Part shown: positions 33,762-41,980 of the stretch, in pieces
How the letters are laid out: each line of letters starts with the position of its first letter
Position numbering within the stretch: the stretch's first letter is position 1
Notes under the pieces: generated by a model
Told to the model about the DNA's origin: nothing
The model's input: the letters and a program-made list of their open reading frames with translations, nothing else
Databases searched by the model: none
DNA from: Olsenella profusa
GTDB taxonomy: Bacteria; Actinomycetota; Coriobacteriia; Coriobacteriales; Atopobiaceae
Assembly: GCF_016900315.1 (NCBI RefSeq)
Contig: NZ_JACSNQ010000012.1
Coordinates: 1 to 55,390 of the forward strand
Reading direction: 5' to 3'
DNA length: 55,390 bases
Translations under genes and position numbers: made by a program

Positions 33762-36668
33762 CTAGGCACCATCCGTTTCGACCTCGAAATCACTCGTAAG
33801 ATATTCGTAGAGGTCACGACGAACGGGGTCCCGGAGCTCGTAAGTAATTTCTACTGCCGACTTGGTCGTTCCTGGCATGATGATCTGCTTGAAACTCCCC
33901 GTTGGCCTGATCTCTCCGAGAAAGTAAAACTCCTTGCTCCCGTCCCTATCGTTCTTGTTCTTACGGACAAAAAGGTAGGGACGGACCTCGTTTAACGGCC
34001 ATCCCTTAAGTCGCTTAATTTCAGGTGAATCGAGCGTCCTCGGCTGCTTTGAAAGGGCAATCATCTCCCTCTCGGAAATGAAGCGATCTTCATAGTTTAT
34101 GGTTGCCGAAATACCGGGATCCTTCTCATAGTTGATGAAGACGGGAAATGTCTTGGTCTCTTGGTCATACATATAGCCACCGATATTCTGGCCATTTACG
34201 TTTTTATCCCAGTTAAGAAGATGGCACACTTCTTCATACGTATACTTCGCGTACAGAACGAGGGATGTTCCCCGATATGTTCTCTTGTATAGACTTTCAA
34301 AACGCGTAAGTCCGAACTCGATTACTTCGAGCAGCTGACTTCTAAACTCGGAGCTTTTCAGCGCAACCTGCATCTCGTCAGTAAGAGCATAGCCCCCGTC
34401 ATTGACTGTCACTAGGGGCACAAAACCCCTAGGCGACGAAAAGTGCCCGCTGAGATAAGCGCCGGCAGACTTCATCGTCAGAACCCGCTCGATACCGTTA
34501 TCCAAAGCCAGACCAGCACCGCCCTCGGACAGCGGCACGCCCTCAATAAGAGCCTTGAGCAGCATAAGCTCCTCTGCCCGTTTTCCGCTCGCCAACCTTC
34601 GAGAGACAAACGAAAGCATTCCCTCCTGGGCTTCCGAAAAACGCACGTCATAGTCAGGCTCATACCTAGAGAGAAACGCATGGTATGAGCCGAACTTGCT
34701 AAAGATCCTCATTGGATCGACGGAGCCGTTCTTGTCAAAGTCGCTCAGCCTTGGAATACGACCCAGCATCCTGCGAAGCTCCCCATACTCCTCCTTGAGT
34801 AGTTTCGCCGAGCTGAAGTCTCCCCCATCAATTGCCTTATAGATCCTAGCTTCGGACACTTTGTCAAAGCTGACGGTTGAGCACCCCGGTATAAACGAAT
34901 TCCCCTCTTTCACGATGGCACGAAGATTGTCCTTGTTGTAAGTCCTATCACCCGTCAGCGCAATCGGGACGAGGAAGTTCTTCTGATAGTTGCCGATGAA
35001 ATCAAGAACGAGAAGGAACTCCTTGTCGTCGCATTTGCGAAGCCCTCGCCCAAGCTGCTGGACAAAGACGATTGCAGACTCAGTACGTCGCAACATGATG
35101 ATCTGATTAAGCGAGGGAATATCAACCCCCTCATTCATCACATCGACTGAAAAGATGTACTCAAGATCGCCCGCCTCAAGACGCGAAATCGCATCATCCC
35201 GTTCCGCATCAGAGTTCGACCCGCTCAAGGCGCAGGTCTTGTACCCAAGTTCATTGAATCGCGAGGAAAGCTCATTAGCCTCATCTACTCGATTGCAGAA
35301 GATCAGGCCTCGTCTGCCAGCCTTGCAAACGGAATACTCCTCGATCTTCGTAACGATGTGGCGAACGCGCTCGTCTGAGGTCAGCTTGGAAAACAGCGAC
35401 GGATCGTCAACGTCAGCATCGTCAATCTTAAGGTCCGCGATTCCAAAATAGTGGAACGGTACGAGCATGTCGTTTGCAAGGGCATCCTGCAGCGTGATCT
35501 GATAGGCAATGACATGGTTGAACAGCGCAAATACGTCGTATCCATCTGTTCTTTGGGGGGTTGCCGTCATACCAAGATAGAACTTGGGAGCAAAGAACTG
35601 CATTATTTTCTGATAGCCCTTTGACCCTGCTCGATGGGCCTCATCTATCACGATGTAGTCAAACGAGCTCGCCTCAAAGTCAGAGAGATGGTTGACGATG
35701 GTTGAACACATCGCAAACAGGCATGTGCTACCTCGCCAGTCACTCCCCGGGCTGTAGACGCCATACGAATACGCCCCTCCCAAGAGCTTTTCAAAGCTCC
35801 GCTTCGAGGCGTCGAGGATCCTTCTCCTATGAACCAGAAAGAGAACGCGCCCCGGCCTTACCGCCTGGACGTCAAACGCGGAGAGATAGGTCTTCCCCGT
35901 TCCCGTAGCGGAGACCAGAAGTGCACGGGGCTCATTACACTCATGCAGCTTGGCAAGCGCTTCGAGAGCGTGCCTCTGCATGTCATTTGGCTGTATCGGC
36001 TTACGCGGTGACGAATAATCCGCCCGAAATGACCTCGTCTCCCGTATATCCCCAGAACCCTGGGATCGGTATCCGTCATATTCGATCGTCCAGTCATAGG
36101 AGAGCTCAACTGTATGCGGATCACCCCACAGCGCGTCAAACTCAGCCCTGATGGCCTTTAGCATCTCCCCATTCCCATATGAACGGAACAGGACGTTCCA
36201 TTCTCGGTTACACGTTAGTGCCATCTGGGTGAGATTCGAGCTCCCCACGATGACGGTGCTGGCACCGTCACGGTCAAATACGTACCCCTTTGCGTGTAGA
36301 TTCCCTTGATAGATACGCACTTCAATGTTATCAAACTCCATCAGTTTTCTAAACACATGTGGAGTATTGAAGTTAAGGTAGGTAGAGGTGAGAAGTCGGC
36401 CTTCAACCCCTCTGTCCCGAAGCTCCAAGAGCGCCTCAATGAGCGGCTGCAGACCGCTTTCGGCCACAAACGCCACGCAGATGTCAAAGCGGTCGCAGGA
36501 AGACATCTGCTCCTTCAGGACAGAAAGCAAGTCGATGCCTGAGTACTTGTCATTCGCGATGAGGCGAGGCTTGTATCCCTCGGGGGCACGATTTGACGAG
36601 TCGATAAAACCGGCACGCAAACCGCTCGCGACTTTCTCGAGCTCAGCACCTTTTTTCGAGTCGCCCAT
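33762..36668 (-). CDS. PLD-like nuclease plus DEAH helicase plus DUF3427 fusion
   Basis: A 968-residue protein. Residues about 35-190 form a phospholipase-D-like domain with a single HxK motif (NLHAKGY, His125-Lys127) and GSSNLT. Residues about 230-600 are a superfamily 2 helicase: Walker A SATGTGKT (253-260), DEAH (342-345), TATPQR, and QLGRGLR as motif VI. The remaining 350 residues match DUF3427. PLD domains with one HxK are usually dimeric nucleases. I chose ATG 36666-36668, since AGGAG lies eight bases upstream; two in-frame starts lie just before. It is probably co-transcribed with the unknown gene upstream. A DNA- or RNA-targeting defence role is inference. Confidence 0.9.
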   Translation of the reverse strand: MGDSKKGAELEKVASGLRAGFIDSSNRAPEGYKPRLIANDKYSGIDLLSVLKEQMSSCDRFDICVAFVAESGLQPLIEALLELRDRGVEGRLLTSTYLNFNTPHVFRKLMEFDNIEVRIYQGNLHAKGYVFDRDGASTVIVGSSNLTQMALTCNREWNVLFRSYGNGEMLKAIRAEFDALWGDPHTVELSYDWTIEYDGYRSQGSGDIRETRSFRADYSSPRKPIQPNDMQRHALEALAKLHECNEPRALLVSATGTGKTYLSAFDVQAVRPGRVLFLVHRRRILDASKRSFEKLLGGAYSYGVYSPGSDWRGSTCLFAMCSTIVNHLSDFEASSFDYIVIDEAHRAGSKGYQKIMQFFAPKFYLGMTATPQRTDGYDVFALFNHVIAYQITLQDALANDMLVPFHYFGIADLKIDDADVDDPSLFSKLTSDERVRHIVTKIEEYSVCKAGRRGLIFCNRVDEANELSSRFNELGYKTCALSGSNSDAERDDAISRLEAGDLEYIFSVDVMNEGVDIPSLNQIIMLRRTESAIVFVQQLGRGLRKCDDKEFLLVLDFIGNYQKNFLVPIALTGDRTYNKDNLRAIVKEGNSFIPGCSTVSFDKVSEARIYKAIDGGDFSSAKLLKEEYGELRRMLGRIPRLSDFDKNGSVDPMRIFSKFGSYHAFLSRYEPDYDVRFSEAQEGMLSFVSRRLASGKRAEELMLLKALIEGVPLSEGGAGLALDNGIERVLTMKSAGAYLSGHFSSPRGFVPLVTVNDGGYALTDEMQVALKSSEFRSQLLEVIEFGLTRFESLYKRTYRGTSLVLYAKYTYEEVCHLLNWDKNVNGQNIGGYMYDQETKTFPVFINYEKDPGISATINYEDRFISEREMIALSKQPRTLDSPEIKRLKGWPLNEVRPYLFVRKNKNDRDGSKEFYFLGEIRPTGSFKQIIMPGTTKSAVEITYELRDPVRRDLYEYLTSDFEVETDGA

Positions 36669-36739
36669 ACTCATCACTCCTGCTAAACGCCACTTCCGTC
36701 CAGGATATCAGAGCGTAGAGCAGTCTCATCAGCCGCATG

Positions 36740-37378
36740 CTAAAGAACGTTGCGTAGTCGGACGTAGTCTTTCACACAGTCACAAACAACTCTTTTGAAA
36801 GCGCGTCCGCCCGTGAGAGGGCCCGTCCTTATCTGCCCACTATCTGCAAGTTCGTCGCACCATCTTGCGAACCTGCTCCTTAGCAGAGGAGGCACTCGCG
36901 TAAGGGTTTCTCCACGCGCCTCCAAAGGAATAGCAGCCAGTATGCGCGCCAAAGACTCGGGCCACAATTCATCGAGATCGAGGACAGACTCACAATCATC
37001 TGGTGAGATGGGCCAAATCTCACACTGCGTATCACCTTTCGCAAGATGCCAGCAACCCCTATTCGGATCAAAGTCGAAGGCTTCCTCAACGAGCTTTTCC
37101 GCATTCTCGTACCCGGTAAAGAAAGCTCCATATCTTTCGTACCACGACGACCCCACCTCAGAAAAGGCCTGGATACTCCCAATCATCGGTACGCAGCCAT
37201 CAACGAGATCCTCTTCGTCATCAACGGATTCCCAGCTTTCTGACACCCTGACGAGCTGGATGGGAATTGGGTTACTTGGCGGACAGATAACCCAAGACCT
37301 CCGCACTTCGCAGCGCAACTTATCGCTGCGTATCCCCTCATCACCGTGCTCTCCGAAAGCGGCAAAACTGTCACTCAT
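36740..37378 (-). CDS. Unknown protein upstream of the helicase
   Basis: A 212-residue soluble protein with no domain I recognise. It is acidic in its middle (ESWESVDDEEDLVDG) and has many aromatic residues (SSWYERYGAFFTGYENAEKLVEEAFDF). It ends with a basic helix-rich stretch (RSRFARWCDELADS ... CDCVKDYVRLRNVL). No signal peptide or membrane segment is present. I chose ATG 37376-37378, preceded by TAGGAGAG; a Ser-rich open frame on the other strand looks like a shadow. The 71-base gap to the helicase gene, same strand and same AT-rich composition argue for one operon, so it may be an accessory or immunity-like partner. Confidence 0.7.
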   Translation of the reverse strand: MSDSFAAFGEHGDEGIRSDKLRCEVRRSWVICPPSNPIPIQLVRVSESWESVDDEEDLVDGCVPMIGSIQAFSEVGSSWYERYGAFFTGYENAEKLVEEAFDFDPNRGCWHLAKGDTQCEIWPISPDDCESVLDLDELWPESLARILAAIPLEARGETLTRVPPLLRSRFARWCDELADSGQIRTGPLTGGRAFKRVVCDCVKDYVRLRNVL

Positions 37379-37513
37379 CAAACTCTCCTACCTACTCGAT
37401 GGCTCCAGTTTTGCATGATCGAACACCTGTTTGATCAACTAATAGGCACTTCGATCAATAGACACGATCAGCCGACTCCGACAGCTATTCATCAACCCCT
37501 CGAGAGGACAATT

Positions 37514-37895
37514 GCTTAAGGAAACGCACCCATAGCGGAACAAAGCTCGTAAGCCGCTTAGGAAATACAGAGTGATGCGGGGCGTCGGCGAAAAGGCGCT
37601 TAGAAAAGGGAGCCTAATACGAAGCGGGAAGGCATGGAGAGAACACCTCTCAGCAAAGCCGCAGGATACGAAGGCGCTTCAGGCGGCGAGAAGAACGAAC
37701 GGCACGAAACAAGCGTCGTTTCGTAAGCAGGTTCTTCTCGCCAGGCGCATCGGCTGAGAATACGTAAGCAGGTTCTTCTCGCCGGGCGCATCAGCTGGGG
37801 TTTCGTAAGCAGGTTCTTCTCGACAGGTGCGTCGACCGGAATTATGTAAGCGTTCCACCGCTTCTTGCGGCATCGGAGGCAATTCCGTAAGCACG
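37514..37895. repeat. Palindromic array of 41-42 bp units, first locus
   Basis: Units read GCTTANGRAA on the left (start near 37514, 37556, 37598, 37676) and TTCGTAAGC on the right (GTAAGC at 37723, 37764, 37805, 37846, 37890), mirrored about 37703. The right-hand units contain GTTCTTCTCGCC, the reversed 12-mer, at 37731 and 37772 and a variant at 37813; a forward copy lies at 37685-37696. The array occupies the 605-bp gap between the AT-rich island and the HAD gene; no gene is seen. Confidence 0.82.
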
Positions 37896-37950
37896 CCCCC
37901 TCTCGACGGGCGCGTTGGGCGAACCTCGGGGACAGCCTCGCGCTTCGCGG

Positions 37951-37956
37951 TATACT
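37951..37956 (+). promoter_or_regulatory. Candidate -10 element of the HAD gene
   Basis: TATACT lies 27 bases before the ATG. The leader that follows (CGGCAACCGACCGCAGGGAGG) resembles the leader of the SnoaL-like gene at 46.5 kb. Confidence 0.42.
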
Positions 37957-37983
37957 TTCGGCAACCGACCGCAGGGAGGCGCC

Positions 37984-38604
37984 ATGCCAGCAGCAAGCAG
38001 CAAGCCCATCAGAAACGTCGTCTTTGACATGGGAAACGTGCTCATGCGCTTTGACGGGCCGTACTTCTCGTCACTCTTTACGGACACGCCCGAGGACGCC
38101 GCGGCGCTCAACGCCGCGCTCTTCGGCTCCCCGCTCTGGACGCTGCTGGACTCGGGCACCATCAGCCACGAGACCATGACGCGCTACGCCCGCGCCCACC
38201 TGCCCGAGCGCCTGCACCCCAACCTCGCCGAGTGCCTTGCGCACTGGCCGGAGCGCTCCGAGCCCATTGAGGCCACAAACGACCTCGCCATTCGCCTCAA
38301 GGGCGAGGGCTATGGCGTCTACCTGCTCTCCAACGCCAACACGCACATCATGGAGCAGCTTGGCCATGCGCCCGTCCAGCCCTTCCTCGACGGCTACGTG
38401 GTCTCTGGCATCGAGCGCATCATGAAGCCGGATCCGGCCATCTACCAGCTGCTCTGCGAGCGCTACCAGCTGGACCCCGCCGAGTGCCTCTTTGTAGACG
38501 ACAACGAGGACAACTGCGAGGGCGCTCGCGTGGCGGGCATGCACGCATTCCACTTCACCGGCGACGTCGCGGCACTTGAGGCCAACGTCAGGCTGCTGAG
38601 CTAG
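37984..38604 (+). CDS. HAD-IA family hydrolase
   Basis: A 206-residue phosphatase-like protein. The nucleophile motif is NVVFDMGNVLMRF, with Asn replacing the usual Thr after the Gly-x of DxDGT, as seen in the YihX/HAD-IA-v3 type. Motif II is LLSNAN. The Lys is in IMKPDPAIYQLL, and the acidic motif is CLFVDDNEDNCEGA. The cap is the small helical one after motif I. GGGAGGCGCC precedes the ATG at 37984. The substrate is probably a sugar phosphate or nucleotide. It is followed 175 bases later by the Fic gene, which has its own operators. Confidence 0.88.
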   Translation: MPAASSKPIRNVVFDMGNVLMRFDGPYFSSLFTDTPEDAAALNAALFGSPLWTLLDSGTISHETMTRYARAHLPERLHPNLAECLAHWPERSEPIEATNDLAIRLKGEGYGVYLLSNANTHIMEQLGHAPVQPFLDGYVVSGIERIMKPDPAIYQLLCERYQLDPAECLFVDDNEDNCEGARVAGMHAFHFTGDVAALEANVRLLS

Positions 38605-38645
38605 GCGCAAGCCCGTGCGATTCCGGGTCATCGGAAACAACTCGG

Positions 38646-38764
38646 CGATTCTTTCGGATAAGATGCCCACAGAGAGGTCTTATCGGAAAGAATTCGCGAT
38701 TTCTTTCCGATAGGTGAGCTAGAATACACTGAAAAAGAAAGAAATCCCGATTTCTTTCCGATAG
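38646..38764 (+). promoter_or_regulatory. Repeated operator-like sites around the Fic promoter
   Basis: CGATTTCTTTCCGATAG occurs exactly at 38697-38713 and 38748-38764, and a close copy (CGATTCTTTCGGATAAG) at 38646-38662. An inverted version, CTTATCGGAAAGAATTCG, is at 38679-38696, forming a palindrome with the copy that follows. A -10-like TAGAAT lies at 38720-38725, between the two exact copies. The last copy ends 15 bases before the ATG. Confidence 0.8.
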
Positions 38765-38779
38765 ATTCAAGGGGTCGCC

Positions 38780-40027
38780 ATGGCCTACCCAACGCTCGAG
38801 AAGATCTTTTACAAAGATGCCTCCTCGGAGCGATCTAAGCATCACGAGGAGCGTTACCGCCAGAGGCTCGAGGCGGAGTCGACCTTCCGCACGGGCATCA
38901 TGCTTGAGCACGGTGAACTCTTCTGCACCGTCCCGCACGAGCTCTCCGTAATGACGGAACAGGTGCTGCGCCGCGAACGAAGGGTCTCCTCGCTGTGGAG
39001 AGCCCTCCCCACGGCTGCCCTCGGAGCGTACCTGAGAAGCCTCATTCTTGACGAGGTGGTCTCCAGCAACGACATCGAGGGCGTCCACAGCACGCGTCGG
39101 CAGATCGAGGACGCGCTCGAGGAGGCCGAGCGAGACACCGCGTCGCTCGCGGGCGCGGCCGAGAGGCACCACGCGCCTTTCAGGGAATTCGCGCGCCTTT
39201 ACCTTGGGCTGACCGATCGAGACAACCCGCCCTCGCTCCCCCATACGCTCCAAGACATCAGAGACATCTACGATGCCGTGACGAGAGGCTCCCTTGACGA
39301 GCGCGACCGCATCAGGGACGGTCTCTTTCGCCCCGGCCCGGTGATCATCGAGCACAGGGGCCGGGTGGTGCACCGCGGCGTCTCCCCCGAGTCCGCGATC
39401 TGCTCCATGCTCGAGCAGATGATCTCTCTGCTGAGCTCCGAGGACATGCCTGAGCTCTACAGCTCTCTGCTCGCCCACTTTCTCTTTGAGTACGTCCACC
39501 CGTTCTATGACGGAAACGGCAGGACGGGGCGCTACCTGCTCGCCCTCAGCCTGAGCCGCCCCCTTTCCCAGGCCACGGTCCTCTCGCTCTCGCGCACCAT
39601 CGCAGAGAACAAGCGCGTCTACTACAGGGCCTTTGACATAACGGAGAAGCGGGCAAACCGTTCGGAGGCCACGCACTTCGTGCTGACCATGCTCGACCTC
39701 ATAGGACGCGCCCAAGAGGGCGTCATCACAGACCTCGAGGACAAGAAGCGCTCCCTCGGAAGCCTCGGCGAACGCGTCAGCCAGCTTGAGGGAGACTTTT
39801 CGGAGCGCGAGAAGGACCTGCTCTACTTTCTGGGGCAGGTATGCCTCTTCGGTGCCTTCGGCGAGGCCAAGATGCGTGAGGGCGCCGCATATCTGCGCGT
39901 GTCAGCCCCAACGGCACGCAAGGCGTTTGACTCGCTTACCCAACGCGGTCTTGTCACCAGGACGTCGGGGCGGCCGGCCGTCTACCGTCTGAGCAGCGAG
40001 GGACAGGCGCTTCTCGGCCTGAGCTAG
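38780..40027 (+). CDS. Fic-domain protein with N-terminal inhibitory helix and C-terminal winged helix
   Basis: A 415-residue Fido-family enzyme, expected to transfer AMP from ATP to a protein hydroxyl. The active-site motif is HPFYDGNGRTGR (residues 240-251). An (S/T)xxxE(G/N) inhibitory motif, SSNDIEG, lies at residues 95-101, so it is class II (inhibitor on the N-terminal side) and would be self-restrained. The C-terminal 80 residues, with APTARKAFDSLTQRGLVTRTSGRPAVYRLS, form a winged helix. This domain may bind the repeated sites before the gene and so give autoregulation. The target is unknown. Confidence 0.92.
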   Translation: MAYPTLEKIFYKDASSERSKHHEERYRQRLEAESTFRTGIMLEHGELFCTVPHELSVMTEQVLRRERRVSSLWRALPTAALGAYLRSLILDEVVSSNDIEGVHSTRRQIEDALEEAERDTASLAGAAERHHAPFREFARLYLGLTDRDNPPSLPHTLQDIRDIYDAVTRGSLDERDRIRDGLFRPGPVIIEHRGRVVHRGVSPESAICSMLEQMISLLSSEDMPELYSSLLAHFLFEYVHPFYDGNGRTGRYLLALSLSRPLSQATVLSLSRTIAENKRVYYRAFDITEKRANRSEATHFVLTMLDLIGRAQEGVITDLEDKKRSLGSLGERVSQLEGDFSEREKDLLYFLGQVCLFGAFGEAKMREGAAYLRVSAPTARKAFDSLTQRGLVTRTSGRPAVYRLSSEGQALLGLS

Positions 40028-40064
40028 GTGCCCTAGGCGCAGACCAGGCCGCCGACCAGCTACG

Positions 40065-41399
40065 CTAGAACGTCGGCTGGACGGCCAGGGAGACGACGAT
40101 CCAGAACGCGACCAACGCGCAGATGGCGAGAAGCCCCACGCGGGTCTCGCGCGCCACGGTCAGGCGCGCGAGCGCGGGAATCTCCCGACGGAGCGGCCGG
40201 CGGTCCAGCAGCAGGTAGCCACCGACGAGAAACATCAGGGCGCAGCAGAGGTACGAGAGCACGAGGTACCAGAGGGGCCAGCTCGCGTTCTCCGGCGTCG
40301 GGTCAACGACCGCCATCACGCAGCCGATCACAAAGACCGCGGTCACGCCCACCACGACCACGTCCCAGACGGCACCGAGCCAGCGGGGCACGCGGGCCAG
40401 CAGCTGGGCGACCGCACCACGGAGGCCGTGCGGCGCGTGCGGCTCGTCGAAGATAGGCGGCTCGAAGGGCGGCGTCGGCATGACAGGGCGCTGGGTCAGG
40501 TTCTTCTCGCCGTGCGTGCCTTCCTCGGTCGCGGAGCCAGTATCTTGTGCAAGTGCCTGGGTCACGGCGTCGCGCAGCGCCCGGGCGGACGCGTAGCGTC
40601 GGGTCGGGTCGAGTTCCGTCGCGCAGACGATAACCTTCCGGAACGCTTCCGGCACGTCCGGAACGGCAAAGCGCGCCTCGCGGTCCGCGGGCGTGGGCTC
40701 GCGCCCCGTGAGGCAGAAGAAGAGCAGCATCCCGAGGGCGTAGACGTCGCTCGTCACGTCGGTCTGGCCAAAGCCGAACTGCTCGGGCGGGGCGTAGGCG
40801 CGTGTGCCAAAGTGGGTGGTGTCGTGCTCGGCCCCCTCCCGGAACCTGCGGGCAATCCCCAGGTCAATGAGGGTGACGGCCGCCGGGCCCCTCCCCTCGG
40901 GAAGGCTGACCATGACGTTTGACGGCGTGAGGTCGCGATGGATGATCGGCGGGTCGAAGCGCTCGTGCAGCTCTCCCACCGCGTCGCAGAGGTCGGGAAA
41001 CGCGCGACGCACCAGGTCAAGGCGGGCCGACGCGTCTCCGAGGCGCCCCGCGCACGCGGCAAGGGTCTCCCCCTTGACGTACTCCATCACCACCACGAAC
41101 CGGCCGTCGCGCCAGTGGCACTCGATGACGCGCGGAAGGTGCACCAGGCGCGCGCCGCGGCGCTGGACGTCAAAGAGGGCCTGGTACGCGCGGCCCAGCC
41201 CGGTCTCGGCGTCAAGGTACTTGCGCACAAAGGGGCCGAGCTCCGCGCCGTTCTCGCCCACAAAGTAGACGAGCTCGGTCCGCTCCAGCCGCCCGTCCTT
41301 GAGCACCGCGTCCACGCGATAGCAGGTGTCACGGTCAAGGGAGGCGAGGTAGTCGGCGAGCTCGTCGTCGTTCTGGCGAGTGTCAGCGCGCGTGTCCAT
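40065..41399 (-). CDS. Ser/Thr protein kinase with C-terminal membrane segments
   Basis: A 444-residue Hanks-type kinase. The ATP-anchoring Lys is about residue 60 (FVRKYL). The catalytic loop is IIHRDLTPSNVMV (HRD 154-156). The metal-binding motif is DLG (179-181) rather than DFG, and APPEQFGFG is the activation-segment end. No Gly-rich loop of the standard type is evident. After about residue 300 there is a Pro-rich linker containing THGEKNLTQ, encoded by an exact 12-mer repeat (40500-40511). At least three, possibly four, hydrophobic segments follow (residues about 345-440). It lies downstream of a small HTH gene on the same strand, separated by an inverted pair of the 12-mer. Confidence 0.9.
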   Translation of the reverse strand: MDTRADTRQNDDELADYLASLDRDTCYRVDAVLKDGRLERTELVYFVGENGAELGPFVRKYLDAETGLGRAYQALFDVQRRGARLVHLPRVIECHWRDGRFVVVMEYVKGETLAACAGRLGDASARLDLVRRAFPDLCDAVGELHERFDPPIIHRDLTPSNVMVSLPEGRGPAAVTLIDLGIARRFREGAEHDTTHFGTRAYAPPEQFGFGQTDVTSDVYALGMLLFFCLTGREPTPADREARFAVPDVPEAFRKVIVCATELDPTRRYASARALRDAVTQALAQDTGSATEEGTHGEKNLTQRPVMPTPPFEPPIFDEPHAPHGLRGAVAQLLARVPRWLGAVWDVVVVGVTAVFVIGCVMAVVDPTPENASWPLWYLVLSYLCCALMFLVGGYLLLDRRPLRREIPALARLTVARETRVGLLAICALVAFWIVVSLAVQPTF

Positions 41400-41485
41400 G
41401 GGCCCATCCTAGCAGAGAGCAGGGCGCCCCCGGTCACGTGCCGGGGACGCCCTGTGAACTTCCAACCCACAGCCGCCAATCCGAC

Positions 41486-41521
41486 GGCGAGAAGAACGTG
41501 CGGCCCAAGGCTCTTCTCGCC
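41486..41521. repeat. Inverted pair of the 12-mer repeat (hairpin)
   Basis: GGCGAGAAGAAC (41486-41497) faces GCTCTTCTCGCC (41510-41521, one base off). The stem is ten perfect pairs plus two more with a mismatch. It lies right after the HTH gene's stop and before the kinase start on the minus strand. It may act as an attenuator, but there is no T-tract. Confidence 0.85.
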
Positions 41522-41525
41522 GGAG

Positions 41526-41951
41526 CTAGCAGATGGTCTTCTCGCCGAAGCGGTAGAGTTCCTCGTTGACCTTCTGGAGCGAGCAGCCGCGGTCGATGCA
41601 GAAGATGATGATCGCGTCGCGACGGTCCTTGCAGTAGAGCTCAGAGACGCCGGCCGCGGTGAGCGCGCGGTTGGTCTCGCGCAGGGTGAGCGCCATGGCA
41701 AAGGCAATCTGGAGCACCTTGTCACGGCTCGGGTGGCGCGTGCCCTGGAAGATCTGGTAACCGAACGTGTCGTTGAGGTTGGCCATGCGGATCACGCGCG
41801 ACCGCTCCAGACCCTTCTCGGCAAGGAGCTCCTGGAGGTACTCGGCGAGCGTGCGGCTGTCGGTCTCGTGCTCGTGGCGTTCGAGATAGTCGTCGATGCT
41901 CGAGGTGTTGAGAAGCTCGTCCAGCAGCTCCTCTGTCAGCGGCTCGCTCAT
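41526..41951 (-). CDS. Small helix-turn-helix protein paired with the kinase
   Basis: A 141-residue protein. The region YLQELLAEKGLERSRVIRMANLNDTFGYQIFQGTRHPSRDKVLQIAFAMALTLRETNRALTAAG reads as a lambda-repressor-type five-helix domain (residues about 38-105). It is followed by a C-terminal part rich in Cys and Arg (LYCKDRRDAIIIFCIDRGC). The N-terminus is acidic. Similar small XRE-like proteins lie next to kinases in other Gram-positive genomes as far as I know, so it is a plausible kinase substrate or regulator. Its last codons overlap a 12-mer variant. Confidence 0.82.
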   Translation of the reverse strand: MSEPLTEELLDELLNTSSIDDYLERHEHETDSRTLAEYLQELLAEKGLERSRVIRMANLNDTFGYQIFQGTRHPSRDKVLQIAFAMALTLRETNRALTAAGVSELYCKDRRDAIIIFCIDRGCSLQKVNEELYRFGEKTIC

Positions 41952-41980
41952 CGCGGCTCCCCTCCCCCGGTCACTCGCAC

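Larger units (their letters stand above)
33300..37560. other. AT-richer genomic island: NUDIX, PLD-helicase-DUF3427, unknown gene
   Basis: From about 33.3 to 37.5 kb the base composition drops clearly below the neighbouring genes, with many AT-ending codons and none of the 12-mer repeats found elsewhere. Three genes fill it. The boundaries are approximate: the left lies just after the ArsC-like gene, and the right runs into the palindromic array at 37.5 kb. I see no integrase or terminal repeat. It reads as horizontally acquired. Confidence 0.8.

Noticed and set aside
36795-37418. Plus-strand gene overlapping the unknown island protein
   Set aside because: The translation is Ser/Arg-rich without structure and lacks a ribosome site, whereas the minus-strand frame has both.
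37723-37900. CRISPR array of 41-bp units
   Set aside because: There are no unique spacers between the units; the whole 41 bp repeats, and a mirrored set lies on the other side.
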